Source: Frankia sp. AgB1.9
GTDB taxonomy: Bacteria > Actinomycetota > Actinomycetes > Frankiales > Frankiaceae
Assembly: GCF_016786355.1 (NCBI RefSeq)
Contig: NZ_JADWYX010000011.1
Coordinates: 1 to 64,000 of the forward strand
Length of the DNA stretch: 64,000 nt
Direction of reading: 5' to 3'
In this document: positions 18,410 through 27,444 of the stretch, in pieces
How positions within the stretch are numbered: position 1 is the stretch's first letter
How the letters are laid out: the number at the start of each line of letters is the position of its first letter
Notes under the pieces: model-generated
Seen by the model: the letters and a program-made list of their open reading frames with translations, nothing else
What the model was told of the DNA's origin: nothing
The model's database searches: none
Program-made: the position numbers and the translations under genes

Positions 18410-20206
18410 TCACCCAGCGGTCGGCTTCTCCGGGTCGACCGGCTCGACGCCCTCCTCGATGGCCTTGATGAGCAGGGCCATGAAGCGGGAGTAGAAGCGG
18501 GCCATCCGGATGAAGCCGGTGCCGAACCAGAGGCCCGGCTGCGCGGAGCGGCGCCAGGTGTTGGCGTACTCGCCGTCGGCGGCCCGGCCGTACGCCTTGT
18601 CGATCTTCTCGGCTGCCTTGCCCAGCACGGGCTGCAGGTGCCCCCAGAACTGGTGGTAGCCGGTCGCGAAGACGATGAGCTCGACGTCGTCAAGGGTCGT
18701 GCCGTCGGTGTAGATGACCCTCTTGCCCTGGATCTCGGCCACCTCGACGCCCTGCTTGAGGTGGACCCGGCCGTCGGCGATCAGCTCGGAGGCGCCGATG
18801 TTGATCTGGTAGGCGTCCCGGCCGGACATGTGCGCGCCGATGATGCCGGTGCCGTCGGGGCCCCACTCCAGCTTGAAGCCCTGGGCCTCCAGCTGGTCGA
18901 GCAGCGGGCGGTCCGCCTCGGCCGCTTCCTTGACCAGTCGCTTGTTCAGCTCGTCCACCCGCTGGTTGGGCAGGCAGTAGGTCATCTGGTCGGCGAAGTC
19001 CGGGGTGTACGGCATGTACTCGGTGAACAGCGTCGACCAGAACCGGTGGTACGACTCGTAGGTGACGACGTAGGTCGCGCTGCGCTGCAGCAGCGTGACG
19101 TCGGCGCCGTGCTCGAAGAGGTCGTGCGCGAGCTCGTGCCCGCTGACGCCGGCCCCGATGACCAGGGTCTTCTTGCCGGCGAAGTCGCCACCGTTCTGGA
19201 ACTCGTCGGAGTGCGACCAGATGCCCTCGAAGTCCTCGAGCCCCTTGATCGGCGGGATCTTCGGCGCGCCGAACATGCCGCCGGCCACCACGAAGTGGCG
19301 CGGGTGCAGCTCCTGGATCGTGCCGTCCTCGCGCCGGATCTGGATCGTCCAGCGCTGCGTCTCGTCGTCGTAGTGACCGCTGAGGAAGGTCGTCGAGTGC
19401 CAGATGTTGATGTCCATCAGCTTCGCGTACGACTCGAGCCAGTCCGCGAACTTGTCCTTCGGCGTGTGCGCCGGCCAGTTCGGCGGCAACGGCATGTACG
19501 GCAGGTGGTCGCCGAACACCGTGCTGTGCAGCGCGAGCGACGCGTAGCGCTTGCGCCACTGGTCGCCGACCCTGGCCTCCTTGTCGATGACCAGCGTCGA
19601 GACGTCGAGGGCGCCGAGGCGCGCGGCGATGGACAGGCCGTTGTGGCCGGCGCCGAGGACCAGCACCGTCGGGTCGGCGTCGGCGAAGGAGGCTTCCTTC
19701 TCCCGGTCATCCGTCCAGCGGGTCCGGCCCGGCACGACGCCGTAGACCTTCCCCTCCCGACGGCGGTCGCGGACCAGCTCCGGGTGGTCCTGCAGGCCGA
19801 TTACCTGCGTCTGCAGGATCTGGGCCCGGTAGCCCTCGCCGTCCGCGACGAGCATCACGTAGCCGCGGTTGTGGCGGTCCTTGGTGGTGAAGTCGACGAA
19901 GGCGTTGATCGCGCCGTCGGTCACCACGGGTGCCTGCTCCTGGCTCACCGCGAAGTCGGCGGCCTGCCAGGTCTTCGCGAGCTCCAGGAACCGCGGGACC
20001 GTCTCGTCACGCCCCACTGTGTGGTGGAAGTCCCAGAGGAAGGCCATGAAGTCTCGCCACGACGCCTCCTCGGTGAAGAGCTCGGCGAGCGCGGTCTCCG
20101 AGCCGCTCTGCACGGCCGCCGCCAGGCCAGTGACCCAACTGGCGAAAATCGGCTCCGCTTCCCGATCGGTGAGCTCCCGCGACGCCTGGTCAACCGTTTG
20201 TGTCAT
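18410..20206 (-). CDS. FAD/NAD(P)-dependent flavin monooxygenase with N-terminal SnoaL-like domain
   Basis: Encodes a 598-aa protein. Residues 1 to about 150 look like an NTF2/SnoaL-type domain. They are followed by a flavin monooxygenase core with the FAD motif LGAGHNGLSIAARL and the NADPH motif GAGVSGHELAHDL. A FATGYHQFWG block near the C-terminus is the usual ATG motif of such enzymes. It hydroxylates or performs Baeyer-Villiger oxidation on ketones. It lies 41 bp downstream of the KstD-like gene and upstream of the esterase gene, suggesting a ketone-to-ester-to-acid path. Confidence 0.88.
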   Translation of the reverse strand: MTQTVDQASRELTDREAEPIFASWVTGLAAAVQSGSETALAELFTEEASWRDFMAFLWDFHHTVGRDETVPRFLELAKTWQAADFAVSQEQAPVVTDGAINAFVDFTTKDRHNRGYVMLVADGEGYRAQILQTQVIGLQDHPELVRDRRREGKVYGVVPGRTRWTDDREKEASFADADPTVLVLGAGHNGLSIAARLGALDVSTLVIDKEARVGDQWRKRYASLALHSTVFGDHLPYMPLPPNWPAHTPKDKFADWLESYAKLMDINIWHSTTFLSGHYDDETQRWTIQIRREDGTIQELHPRHFVVAGGMFGAPKIPPIKGLEDFEGIWSHSDEFQNGGDFAGKKTLVIGAGVSGHELAHDLFEHGADVTLLQRSATYVVTYESYHRFWSTLFTEYMPYTPDFADQMTYCLPNQRVDELNKRLVKEAAEADRPLLDQLEAQGFKLEWGPDGTGIIGAHMSGRDAYQINIGASELIADGRVHLKQGVEVAEIQGKRVIYTDGTTLDDVELIVFATGYHQFWGHLQPVLGKAAEKIDKAYGRAADGEYANTWRRSAQPGLWFGTGFIRMARFYSRFMALLIKAIEEGVEPVDPEKPTAG

Positions 20207-20247
20207 CCGTCGTCTCCCTGTCACACCTGAGGCAAGTGCGGCCTTGG

Positions 20248-21903
20248 TCACCTGTCGCCGACAGAGTCGGTAGCGACACCTGAAATAACAGCGCGGTCGC
20301 GCACAGCGGCGCGCCCGGCGCTCATCCCCCACACCCCGGCGACCGCGAGGGTTGCCCCGGCGCCGCCGTAGACCATGCCGGTGGGGCTGGCCATGACGTT
20401 GCCGGCGGCGTAAAGCCCGGGGATCACGTCCCCGTCGACGTCCAGGACGCGTCCTGTCTGGTCGGTCCTGGGGCCGCCCTTCGTCCCAAGCAGCGACGAC
20501 TCGACGCGCACCCCGTAGAAGGGCGCGGTCTCGACCGGGCCGAGCGTCGAGGCGGGCGAGTCCGGGTCGAGCATCCGGCCACCGGGGAACCGGTCGAACG
20601 CGCTTTCCCCGCGGCCGAAGTCGGGGTCGGCCCCGGCCCTGGCGTGCTCGTTGAAGGCGGCGACGGTGGCCTCGACCTGCTCGCCGGGAAGGTCGAGGGC
20701 CACCGCCAGCTCCCCGAGGGTGTCCGCGCGGGTCACCCAGTCCGGCGCCGGCGTGCCAGGGCCGGCGCCCAGCACCCCGAACCGGTCGACCACCGACTGG
20801 TCGAAGATCATGAAGCTCGGCAGGTTCGGGTACTCGAAGCGGGACGCGTCCAGCTGGTGGAAGGCGCCGCCGAAGGCGTTGTAGTTCGCGGCCTCGTTCG
20901 CGAAGCGGCGCCCGTACCCGTTGACCATGACCGACCCGGGCAGCGCGCGGTCACGCGACGCCAGCAGGCCGTTGTCCCCGCCGTCGCGGCGCACCCCGGG
21001 GAAGCTCACCGCCGGGGCCCACCACGCCTCGCGCATGTTGCCCAGCTGGGCGCCGACGCGCATCGCCATCCGCAGGCCGTCGCCGGTGTTGGTCGGCGCG
21101 CCGAGCGGCCTGGTCAGCGGGCCCCGCAGGAAGTCGCGCACGAGGGCGGCGTCGTACTCGAAGCCGCCGGTGGCCAGCACGACGGCGCCGGCCGACACCG
21201 CGGCGACGCCGGCGGGGGTCTCGATCTCGACCCCGGTGATGGTGCCGTCGTCGGTCAGCAGCCGCAGGCCCCGGGAGCCGGTGGAGATCTCGACGCCGAC
21301 GCGCAGGCATGCCTTGAGCAGCCCGGCGACGAGGCCCCGCCCGAGTCCTTCGGAGCCGGCCAGCGTGCGGTCGGCGAGCACGTCCGCCGGGAGCACGCCG
21401 GTACCGCCACCGAGTGGCGTCTCCCGGATGAGCAGCCGGTTCGGGAGACCGGCGATCCGGGCCGCCCACTCGCCGAGCTCGGCCAGGCCGACGAGGCCGA
21501 CCTCGATCGAGCGCCCGCCGCGCGGCAGGCCGCCGGGCCGTTCGGGGTGGTAATCCGGGTAGCCCTCGACGAGCTGGAAGCGCAGGTCGGTGTGCTCGTG
21601 GATGAAGTCGACGTACTCGGGGCCGCCGTCGACCAGCGCCTCGACGAGCTCCGGAAGGATCATCCCGTAGGAGAGGCTCGCCAGGTACTCCAGGCCACGG
21701 GCCCTCGAGTCCTCGACGCCGGCGTCCCGCGCGGGCTGGTTGTTGGGGATCCACACGGTGCCGCCGGAAAGGGCGGTCGTGCCGCCCAGCAGTTCGGCCT
21801 TCTCGAAGAGAGCGACCCGAGCGCCTTCGACCGCCGCCGACAGCGCGGCGGTCAGCCCGGCGGCGCCCGAGCCGAGGACTAAGACGTCGTAGCTGTTGTG
21901 CAT
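20248..21903 (-). CDS. FAD-dependent oxidoreductase, 3-ketosteroid dehydrogenase/fumarate reductase flavoprotein family
   Basis: Encodes a 551-aa flavoprotein. The N-terminal LGSGAAGLTAALSAA is the FAD-binding motif, GGTTALSGGTVWIPNN is characteristic of the KstD/KshD-like group, and GLYAAGN near the C-terminus closes the FAD site. It introduces a 1,2 double bond in 3-keto ring systems or a related substrate. It is the first gene of the operon with the monooxygenase and esterase. Steroid use is inferred from family pattern only. Confidence 0.86.
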   Translation of the reverse strand: MHNSYDVLVLGSGAAGLTAALSAAVEGARVALFEKAELLGGTTALSGGTVWIPNNQPARDAGVEDSRARGLEYLASLSYGMILPELVEALVDGGPEYVDFIHEHTDLRFQLVEGYPDYHPERPGGLPRGGRSIEVGLVGLAELGEWAARIAGLPNRLLIRETPLGGGTGVLPADVLADRTLAGSEGLGRGLVAGLLKACLRVGVEISTGSRGLRLLTDDGTITGVEIETPAGVAAVSAGAVVLATGGFEYDAALVRDFLRGPLTRPLGAPTNTGDGLRMAMRVGAQLGNMREAWWAPAVSFPGVRRDGGDNGLLASRDRALPGSVMVNGYGRRFANEAANYNAFGGAFHQLDASRFEYPNLPSFMIFDQSVVDRFGVLGAGPGTPAPDWVTRADTLGELAVALDLPGEQVEATVAAFNEHARAGADPDFGRGESAFDRFPGGRMLDPDSPASTLGPVETAPFYGVRVESSLLGTKGGPRTDQTGRVLDVDGDVIPGLYAAGNVMASPTGMVYGGAGATLAVAGVWGMSAGRAAVRDRAVISGVATDSVGDR

Positions 21904-21930
21904 CGCGAGCCCTCACTGCCACGAGACTGC

Positions 21931-21956
21931 GCAGCTATCAGCATGCAGCTATCAGC
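21931..21956. promoter_or_regulatory. tandem 12-bp repeats upstream of KstD-like operon
   Basis: GCAGCTATCAGC occurs at 21931-21942 and again at 21945-21956. A related inverted copy (CTGATAGTGCAGC) follows near 22004-22016. Spaced repeats just upstream of the operon start suggest an operator. Confidence 0.5.
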
Positions 21957-22270
21957 GTGCCTGGGTGCATGGGTCATGGGTGCAGATAATGCACTCGACT
22001 GTTCTGATAGTGCAGCAAACGGAGATTACCTTCGGTGGTCAGATCGAGGCAAGACCTCGCCTTCGCACTCCTGGCGGGCATCGCGCCAGGTCCGACGAGG
22101 GCAGGGTCGGAGTACTTCACATCCGTCGCGGCCGGGCCCCGCCGGGCCCCCGAGGGCGGGGGGGGCCCCCCAACAACCTCCGAGGCACGCCACTGGCGAC
22201 CCCGAGCCGTTCGACGGCTTCCGTCTCTCGGAGCTGGCGTACCTGCACGGGTTCGAGGCCGCCTGATGGA

Positions 22271-22600
22271 GTTTCAATCCGATTCGGTGTCTGGTGGCCT
22301 GAGCAACCCCCTCGAACACCACGACATGGCGATCGCCAGGAAGGTTTCAATCCGATTCGGTGCCTGTTGGCCGGTGCAACATCCCTACTGTTCACTATAG
22401 GTTTCAGGTGTCAGCAGGTTTCAATCCGATTCGGTGTCGGGTGGCCGGTGCAACCGCCTGCGACCGCTCGCGCGTGATCCGCGAATGGCTGTTTCAATCC
22501 GATTCGGTGTCTGGTGGGCTGGTGCAACCAGGTATTCGATCCGGGGTTCAAAGACCCACGTAAGTTTCAATCCGATTCGGTGTCTGGTGGCTGGTGCAAC
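22271..22600 (-). CRISPR. CRISPR array A1, 5 repeats of 37 nt
   Basis: Repeats start at 22271, 22344, 22418, 22491 and 22564 (period 73-74, spacers 36-37 nt). Read leftward, each unit ends in CGGATTGAAAC or a one-base variant of it, the usual crRNA 5' handle side, so the array is transcribed leftward from the leader at 22601-22769. Leader-distal repeats carry more substitutions, as expected for older repeats. It pairs with array A2 on the other side of the cas operon. Confidence 0.95.
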
Positions 22601-22769
22601 CCTGCGTGAGCTGCGGGTTCCGATCGTAGCAGTCGGAGTGCCTGCCGGTAGTCGGTCACTGTCGTCCGGTTTGCCCTGGTTCTAGCCTCGGAACCTCCCG
22701 GGGATTCGGAGGGCGCCGGGGGTTCCGAAGCCGAGCCAGGACGCGGCGGGGCCAAGGCCCACCCGGATC
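22601..22769 (-). promoter_or_regulatory. leader of array A1
   Basis: About 165 bp next to the first repeat are nearly identical, in inverted orientation, to 32972-33133 beside array A2. Both contain a hairpin with CGGAACC/GGTTCCG arms. The rest of the gap to cas10 (22770-23007) shows no gene; it should hold the cas operon promoter. Confidence 0.85.
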
Positions 22770-23007
22770 GGACTCCCCTCGAAGATCGTCTCGTGGCGCG
22801 GCCGGTGCGCTCACCGATCGACGTCAGCCATCGCTGGTCCTGTCCGTCAGACAGGGGTGACAGCCGGCCGGGGCCAGCCCAGGGAAGTCCCGAATCCAAC
22901 GCGGTGCGTGACCCTGGCTGTGCTGACCGGATCCGAACCGTTACCGTCATTGCCCACGTGGATTCCCAGGACCACGTGGCGATGACCAGCTCAACGGGGG
23001 AGCTGCT

Positions 23008-24948
23008 TTGAGCGCGCTACTTGCGGATGTTGACGTGACAGAAGGTGGTCCCGCGCGGCCGAGCCGGCTGATGTGGCTGGTGCTGCTGGAGACGTCGGGC
23101 AACCAGGCGTACATCTTCGACACCAACCGTCGCCGGGAGAACGTCGGCGCTTCGCACCTCATCGCCTCCCTTGGCGAGTGGACCATCGACGCGCTCGTCC
23201 GTCTCGGGATGGCCTCTCGGAGCGCCGTCCGGGACGCACGGCTCCCGACGGCCCAGGCCGAGGTGCTGACGACCGCTGCGGGGCGCGTCCAGGTCCTCGT
23301 AACCGACCCGGAGCAGGGGCGCGCGCTGGTCGCGGCTGTCACCCGGCACGCGTTGGTCCGGGCGCCGGGGCTGGACGTCTGCGGCGTCGTCGTCCCGTTC
23401 GACTGGACTGAGGCGAGCACCGACGGGCCCGGCGCGACCGGGCGTACGCTGCCGGCCGCGACCCGGGAGGCGAGCGGGCTGCTGCCGCGCGTCCGCGCGG
23501 CACGCCCGGCCCAGCCGTCGGCCCGCTTCGCCCGGCTGCCGATCGCCGAGCACTGCCGGTCCAGCTCGCTGCCCGCCGCCGGGCTCTACGACGTGGTGGA
23601 CGTGGAGACGCTGCGGGCCGCGGCCGAGGCGGGCCTTACCGAAGAGTTGGAGGAGCCGGAGCCGCGGTCGGCGTTCTCGCGGGCGAAGCTGCGTGCTGTC
23701 GACGGCGCGCGCACGGCCGGCGATCTGGGTGGCGTCGAGAGCGCGTATGACCGGCTCGCCGCCCTGCTGCTCGCCCCTGGGGCGGACGACGAGCTGGCGC
23801 GCACCTGGACGCCCGGCGACGTCCCGCCAGCGCGCCGCGCGACCGCCCGCCGTGCCCTGCAGACGACCGCCGACCATCTGCAGTCCGACCGGGAATGGGT
23901 CGCGGTCGTGCACGCCGACGGCAACGGGCTCGGCGAGGTCTTCCTCGGCCTCGGCGCCGAGATCGCCGACCGGTCGGCCCGGGAATGCGCCGATATTCTG
24001 CGGGACTTCTCGGCGGCCGTAGAAGCGGCGACGGTCGACGCGTACCTGGCAGCCGTCGACGAACTCGTGCGCCTGGGCCTCCTGCGCGCAGAACGGACCG
24101 GTCGGGACGCGGCGCTGGACGACCCGCTTTCCCGGTTCCGAGCCGAGGTGCTGCCGCTCATCCTCGGTGGCGACGACCTGACGGTCGTCTGTGAGGGCAA
24201 GGTCGCGCTCGCGTTCACCGCCGCGTACCTGCGGGCGCTGGAGGAGCGGACGCAGGTCCGGCTGGGCGCGGTCGTCAACGAGTACCGACTGCGCCCGGAG
24301 CGGGCGAGGAAGCTGACGGCCAAGGCCGGTGTGGCGATCGTCAAGCGGTCGTACCCGTTCTCGTCGGCCTACCACCTGGCCGAGTCACTGATGGACGAGG
24401 CCCGCCAGGTCAAGACACGGACGACAGGCGCGAGCGGCCTGGCGTTCCACGTCCTGTACGACACCGCCGCGGCCGACCTCGACGCGCTGCGAGCGCGAGC
24501 CACCCTTGACGACGGTGTCCGGCTGCATGCCCAGCCCTACGTCGTGACCAGGCCCGCCGACGGCTGGGACGGCTGGGCCGCCCGGCACCGCTGGGTCGAC
24601 CTGCTGGAGCAGGTAGCCGCGCTGCAGAAGCCGGCGACGGGCCGAGAGGGCCGCGCGCTGCCGCGATCGCAGACCCACGACCTGCGCGCCGGCCTGCAAC
24701 TGGGCCGCGAGGTCGCCGACGCCCGCTACCGCGGCCTGCGCGCAGCGGCGGGCGCGAACCGTTACGAGGGGCTGCAAGCGCTCGCGGCTCCCGACGGGAC
24801 GGCCACCTTGTTCTGGGACGACGACGAACGGCCGGACGAGCCTCGCTGGGTTACCCGCTACCTCGACGCGATGGACGCCGAGGAATTCCTCGCGACGGCC
24901 TCCCGGCTCCACGACGAGGCTGTCGCCAGCGGAGAGGACGCACAGTGA
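23008..24948 (+). CDS. cas10: Cas10 (type III large subunit, HD-less)
   Basis: Encodes a 646-aa Cas10. The palm/cyclase motif GGDD is at 387-390 within LILGGDDLTVV, and the first palm has HADGNGLGEVF, so cyclic oligoadenylate synthesis is probably active. The N-terminus (LVLLETSGNQAYIFDTN) is the Cmr2-like start without an HD nuclease domain. The start is a TTG at 23008 with GGGGGAG 7 nt upstream; the first in-frame ATG is codon 22. Its stop overlaps the next gene as GTGA. With its partners it forms the crRNA-guided RNA-targeting complex and, on target binding, signals to CARF-type effectors. Confidence 0.93.
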   Translation: MSALLADVDVTEGGPARPSRLMWLVLLETSGNQAYIFDTNRRRENVGASHLIASLGEWTIDALVRLGMASRSAVRDARLPTAQAEVLTTAAGRVQVLVTDPEQGRALVAAVTRHALVRAPGLDVCGVVVPFDWTEASTDGPGATGRTLPAATREASGLLPRVRAARPAQPSARFARLPIAEHCRSSSLPAAGLYDVVDVETLRAAAEAGLTEELEEPEPRSAFSRAKLRAVDGARTAGDLGGVESAYDRLAALLLAPGADDELARTWTPGDVPPARRATARRALQTTADHLQSDREWVAVVHADGNGLGEVFLGLGAEIADRSARECADILRDFSAAVEAATVDAYLAAVDELVRLGLLRAERTGRDAALDDPLSRFRAEVLPLILGGDDLTVVCEGKVALAFTAAYLRALEERTQVRLGAVVNEYRLRPERARKLTAKAGVAIVKRSYPFSSAYHLAESLMDEARQVKTRTTGASGLAFHVLYDTAAADLDALRARATLDDGVRLHAQPYVVTRPADGWDGWAARHRWVDLLEQVAALQKPATGREGRALPRSQTHDLRAGLQLGREVADARYRGLRAAAGANRYEGLQALAAPDGTATLFWDDDERPDEPRWVTRYLDAMDAEEFLATASRLHDEAVASGEDAQ

Positions 24949-27443
24949 CCACGACGATCGCCGCGCCGCAGCCACCAGCTTCGGGCGAGGTCCTCGGATA
25001 CCGGCTCGAGATGCTCTCCGACTGGCACGCGGGCAGCGGTAACGGCCGGCCGCGCGACGTCGACCGGCTCGTCGTCCGCGACGCCGACGACCTGCCGTAC
25101 CTGGCGGCGAAGACCGTGACCGGGTTGTGGCGCGACGCCTGTGAGATCGCCGCGCGGGCGCTCGACGAGGCCGAGGACGGTCCCTGGTCCCGCTTCGTCG
25201 ACCGGCTGTTCGGCAGTCAGGCTGGGCTGGGAATCTCCCGCCGGGTCACCACCTCGACGGCGGATGGGGCTGGCCTGCCTGGGGCGCCGCCGCGGGCGGC
25301 GCTGTCGGTTCGGGCCGCCCGGCTGTCTGCCGGGCTGCGGGCGGCGCTGCTCGCCGCCGACCCGGCGGTCCGCCAGGCGGTCACGTTCGTCAAACCAGGA
25401 GTGGCCATCGACCGGCGGACTGGGCGGGCGCTCGACCGGATGCTGCGGTTCGAGGAGCAGGCTCGGGGTGGCGTTGAGCTGACCGGCGTTCTCACCCTCG
25501 ATCCGGACGGAGCGCTCGACGAGGGCGCTCGTCGGCACGCCATCGCGCTTCTGCTCGCCGGGGCGGCGCTGGTCGAGCAGATCGGCGCGAAGCGTCGCCG
25601 GGGCAACGGCCGCTGTCGGCTGACGGTCGACGGCCTGACCGTCGCCCACTGGTGGACCTGGCTTGAGGCCGCGCCGCCGCCGGCCCCGGTCTCGCCCGCG
25701 GTCCCCGCGGTGCGGCCCGGTTCGGCGTTCGCCCAGATCGCGGCCACCTCGGCGGGCTGGGAGGTCGCCGAACTGCGGCTCGTCCTCGTCGATCCGGTGC
25801 TCGCGTCCGGCAGGCTCGTCGGCAACGAGGTGTTCGGTGGCGACCGGATCCCTGGCACGACACTCGTGCCGAGTGTGCTGCGCCTGCTGGGCGAACGGGA
25901 GCGGCGGACCGGGCTCGACGGGCAGGCGGCACGACGGGCGCTGCTCGCTGGCGATCTCATCGTCACCGACGCGACCGTCGAGCTCGCCGAACAGCGGGCG
26001 CTGCCCGCGCCGCGCACCGTGCTGAAGCAGAAGGCGGCCTACGGACCAACGTTCCCGGTCGTCAACCGGACGCAGGTGCGGGCCGACGAGGACCTGGGCC
26101 AGCTCGCCCGGTTGGGTGACGTCTACGCCGCGTCCGAGCCAGCTGAGCGTGGCGACGGCCAACGGCTGCTGCTTGGGCGGCCCCAGCACGAGATCCACAC
26201 GCATAACAGCGTCGACGACGCCACCCAGCGCCCGACGGCGGAGACCGGCGGCGGCCTCTACACCAACCGGGCGCTTCGCCCGGGGACCGTGCTGCGGGCC
26301 GAGGTGCGGGTCCGCGCCGGCCTGCTCCCCTCCGGCTGGGCGGCGGGGCTGGCCGGCGAGTGGACCGCCGGCCGGTCGACGAAGGACGACTACGGCCGGG
26401 TCCAGGTCAGCCTGGTCGCCGACAGGCACGCGCCCACCCTGGCCACGGTGCCCGCCGGGCGGCGGCTCGCGGTGTGGCTGCTGTCGGACCTGGTGCTGCT
26501 CGACGAGCGGCTGCGCCCGTCGCCGCGACCAGACCTGCTGCGCGCCGCGCTGGCCACCGCACTGGGCTTGGTTAACCGCGAGGCAGCTGAGGGCCGAGAT
26601 CTTCTGGTCCCGGTTTCGGCGGAGGAACTGCCGGCCCGTGACGACGAAGCGGCCGTCGACGCTGGCGTGCTCATGCGCACCGCGCTGGCCGCCGGACGAG
26701 TCGAGTCGTGGCACGCCCGCTGGGGGCTGCCTCGTCCGACGTTGGCCGCCTTCTCCGCCGGCAGCGTCGCCGGCTTCGACCTGGACGCCAGCGTGACCCT
26801 TGACCCGCAGCGGCTCGCCGACCTGGCGCAGGCCGGCCTCGGCGAGCGCCGCGCCGAGGGCTTCGGCCAGGTCGCCGTCGCGGTTCTCCAGGACGGCCCG
26901 GACGACGAGACCCTGCCCGGCCCTGGCCGGCTGCTGACCGACCTCGGGCAGACGATCGCCCACAAGGCGAGCGGCACACGCCACCGGCCGGCGGCGCCGG
27001 GCCAGCTCAGCGCGTGGGACGCCCAGACCCTGAGCCGGCTGCGCGCCGAGGCGTGGCGGGCGGAGATCGCCCGCCGGTCAGTGGCGCTGGCCGCTGACCC
27101 CGAGGCGCACCGCACGGCGCTCGGCGCGGACATCGCGAAGGTGACGCCGTCGCAGCTGGCACTGCTGCACGAGCTGCTGCCCCTGCTGACCGAGCCCGGT
27201 GGCGCGGCTGAGGTCGGCGCGCTGGTCGACCGCATGGTCGACGCGAGGCGCCGACGGTCGTGGCCGGGCAACGTCGGTACGGCAGTCCGATCGCTGCTTG
27301 TCGAACCAGACAAGGTGTGGACGCTGCTGGGCTGGCCGTCCGGTCTCGACGACGACCCGGAGCTGCGCCAGGCGCTGCGCGCCGAGGCGGTCACCACGCT
27401 GGTCCACACGCTGCTCGCGGCCCGCCGGAAGGGGATGAGCTGA
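24945..27443 (+). CDS. Cas7-Cas5(Csx10)-Cas11-like fusion subunit, III-D variant
   Basis: Encodes an 832-aa RAMP protein. The N-terminal part (about 1-250) is a Cas7-type RAMP starting SDWHAGSG with YLAAKTVTGLWRDAC. The middle (about 260-650) is Csx10/Cas5-like, with GNEVFGGDRIPGTTLVPS and LYTNRALRPGTVLRAE. The end (about 690-832) is wholly helical, with no RAMP features, and resembles a small-subunit (Cas11) domain. This order matches the Cas7-Cas5-Cas11 fusion known from the cyanobacterial III-Dv complex. It is coupled to cas10 by a GTGA overlap. The Cas11 assignment rests on position and helical character only. Confidence 0.85.
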   Translation: MTTTIAAPQPPASGEVLGYRLEMLSDWHAGSGNGRPRDVDRLVVRDADDLPYLAAKTVTGLWRDACEIAARALDEAEDGPWSRFVDRLFGSQAGLGISRRVTTSTADGAGLPGAPPRAALSVRAARLSAGLRAALLAADPAVRQAVTFVKPGVAIDRRTGRALDRMLRFEEQARGGVELTGVLTLDPDGALDEGARRHAIALLLAGAALVEQIGAKRRRGNGRCRLTVDGLTVAHWWTWLEAAPPPAPVSPAVPAVRPGSAFAQIAATSAGWEVAELRLVLVDPVLASGRLVGNEVFGGDRIPGTTLVPSVLRLLGERERRTGLDGQAARRALLAGDLIVTDATVELAEQRALPAPRTVLKQKAAYGPTFPVVNRTQVRADEDLGQLARLGDVYAASEPAERGDGQRLLLGRPQHEIHTHNSVDDATQRPTAETGGGLYTNRALRPGTVLRAEVRVRAGLLPSGWAAGLAGEWTAGRSTKDDYGRVQVSLVADRHAPTLATVPAGRRLAVWLLSDLVLLDERLRPSPRPDLLRAALATALGLVNREAAEGRDLLVPVSAEELPARDDEAAVDAGVLMRTALAAGRVESWHARWGLPRPTLAAFSAGSVAGFDLDASVTLDPQRLADLAQAGLGERRAEGFGQVAVAVLQDGPDDETLPGPGRLLTDLGQTIAHKASGTRHRPAAPGQLSAWDAQTLSRLRAEAWRAEIARRSVALAADPEAHRTALGADIAKVTPSQLALLHELLPLLTEPGGAAEVGALVDRMVDARRRRSWPGNVGTAVRSLLVEPDKVWTLLGWPSGLDDDPELRQALRAEAVTTLVHTLLAARRKGMS

Positions 27444-27444
27444 C

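Noticed and set aside
22140-22175. G/C homopolymer tract near array A1 as a functional element
   Set aside because: Short low-complexity run in a gene-free stretch; nothing distinguishes it from ordinary high-GC drift.
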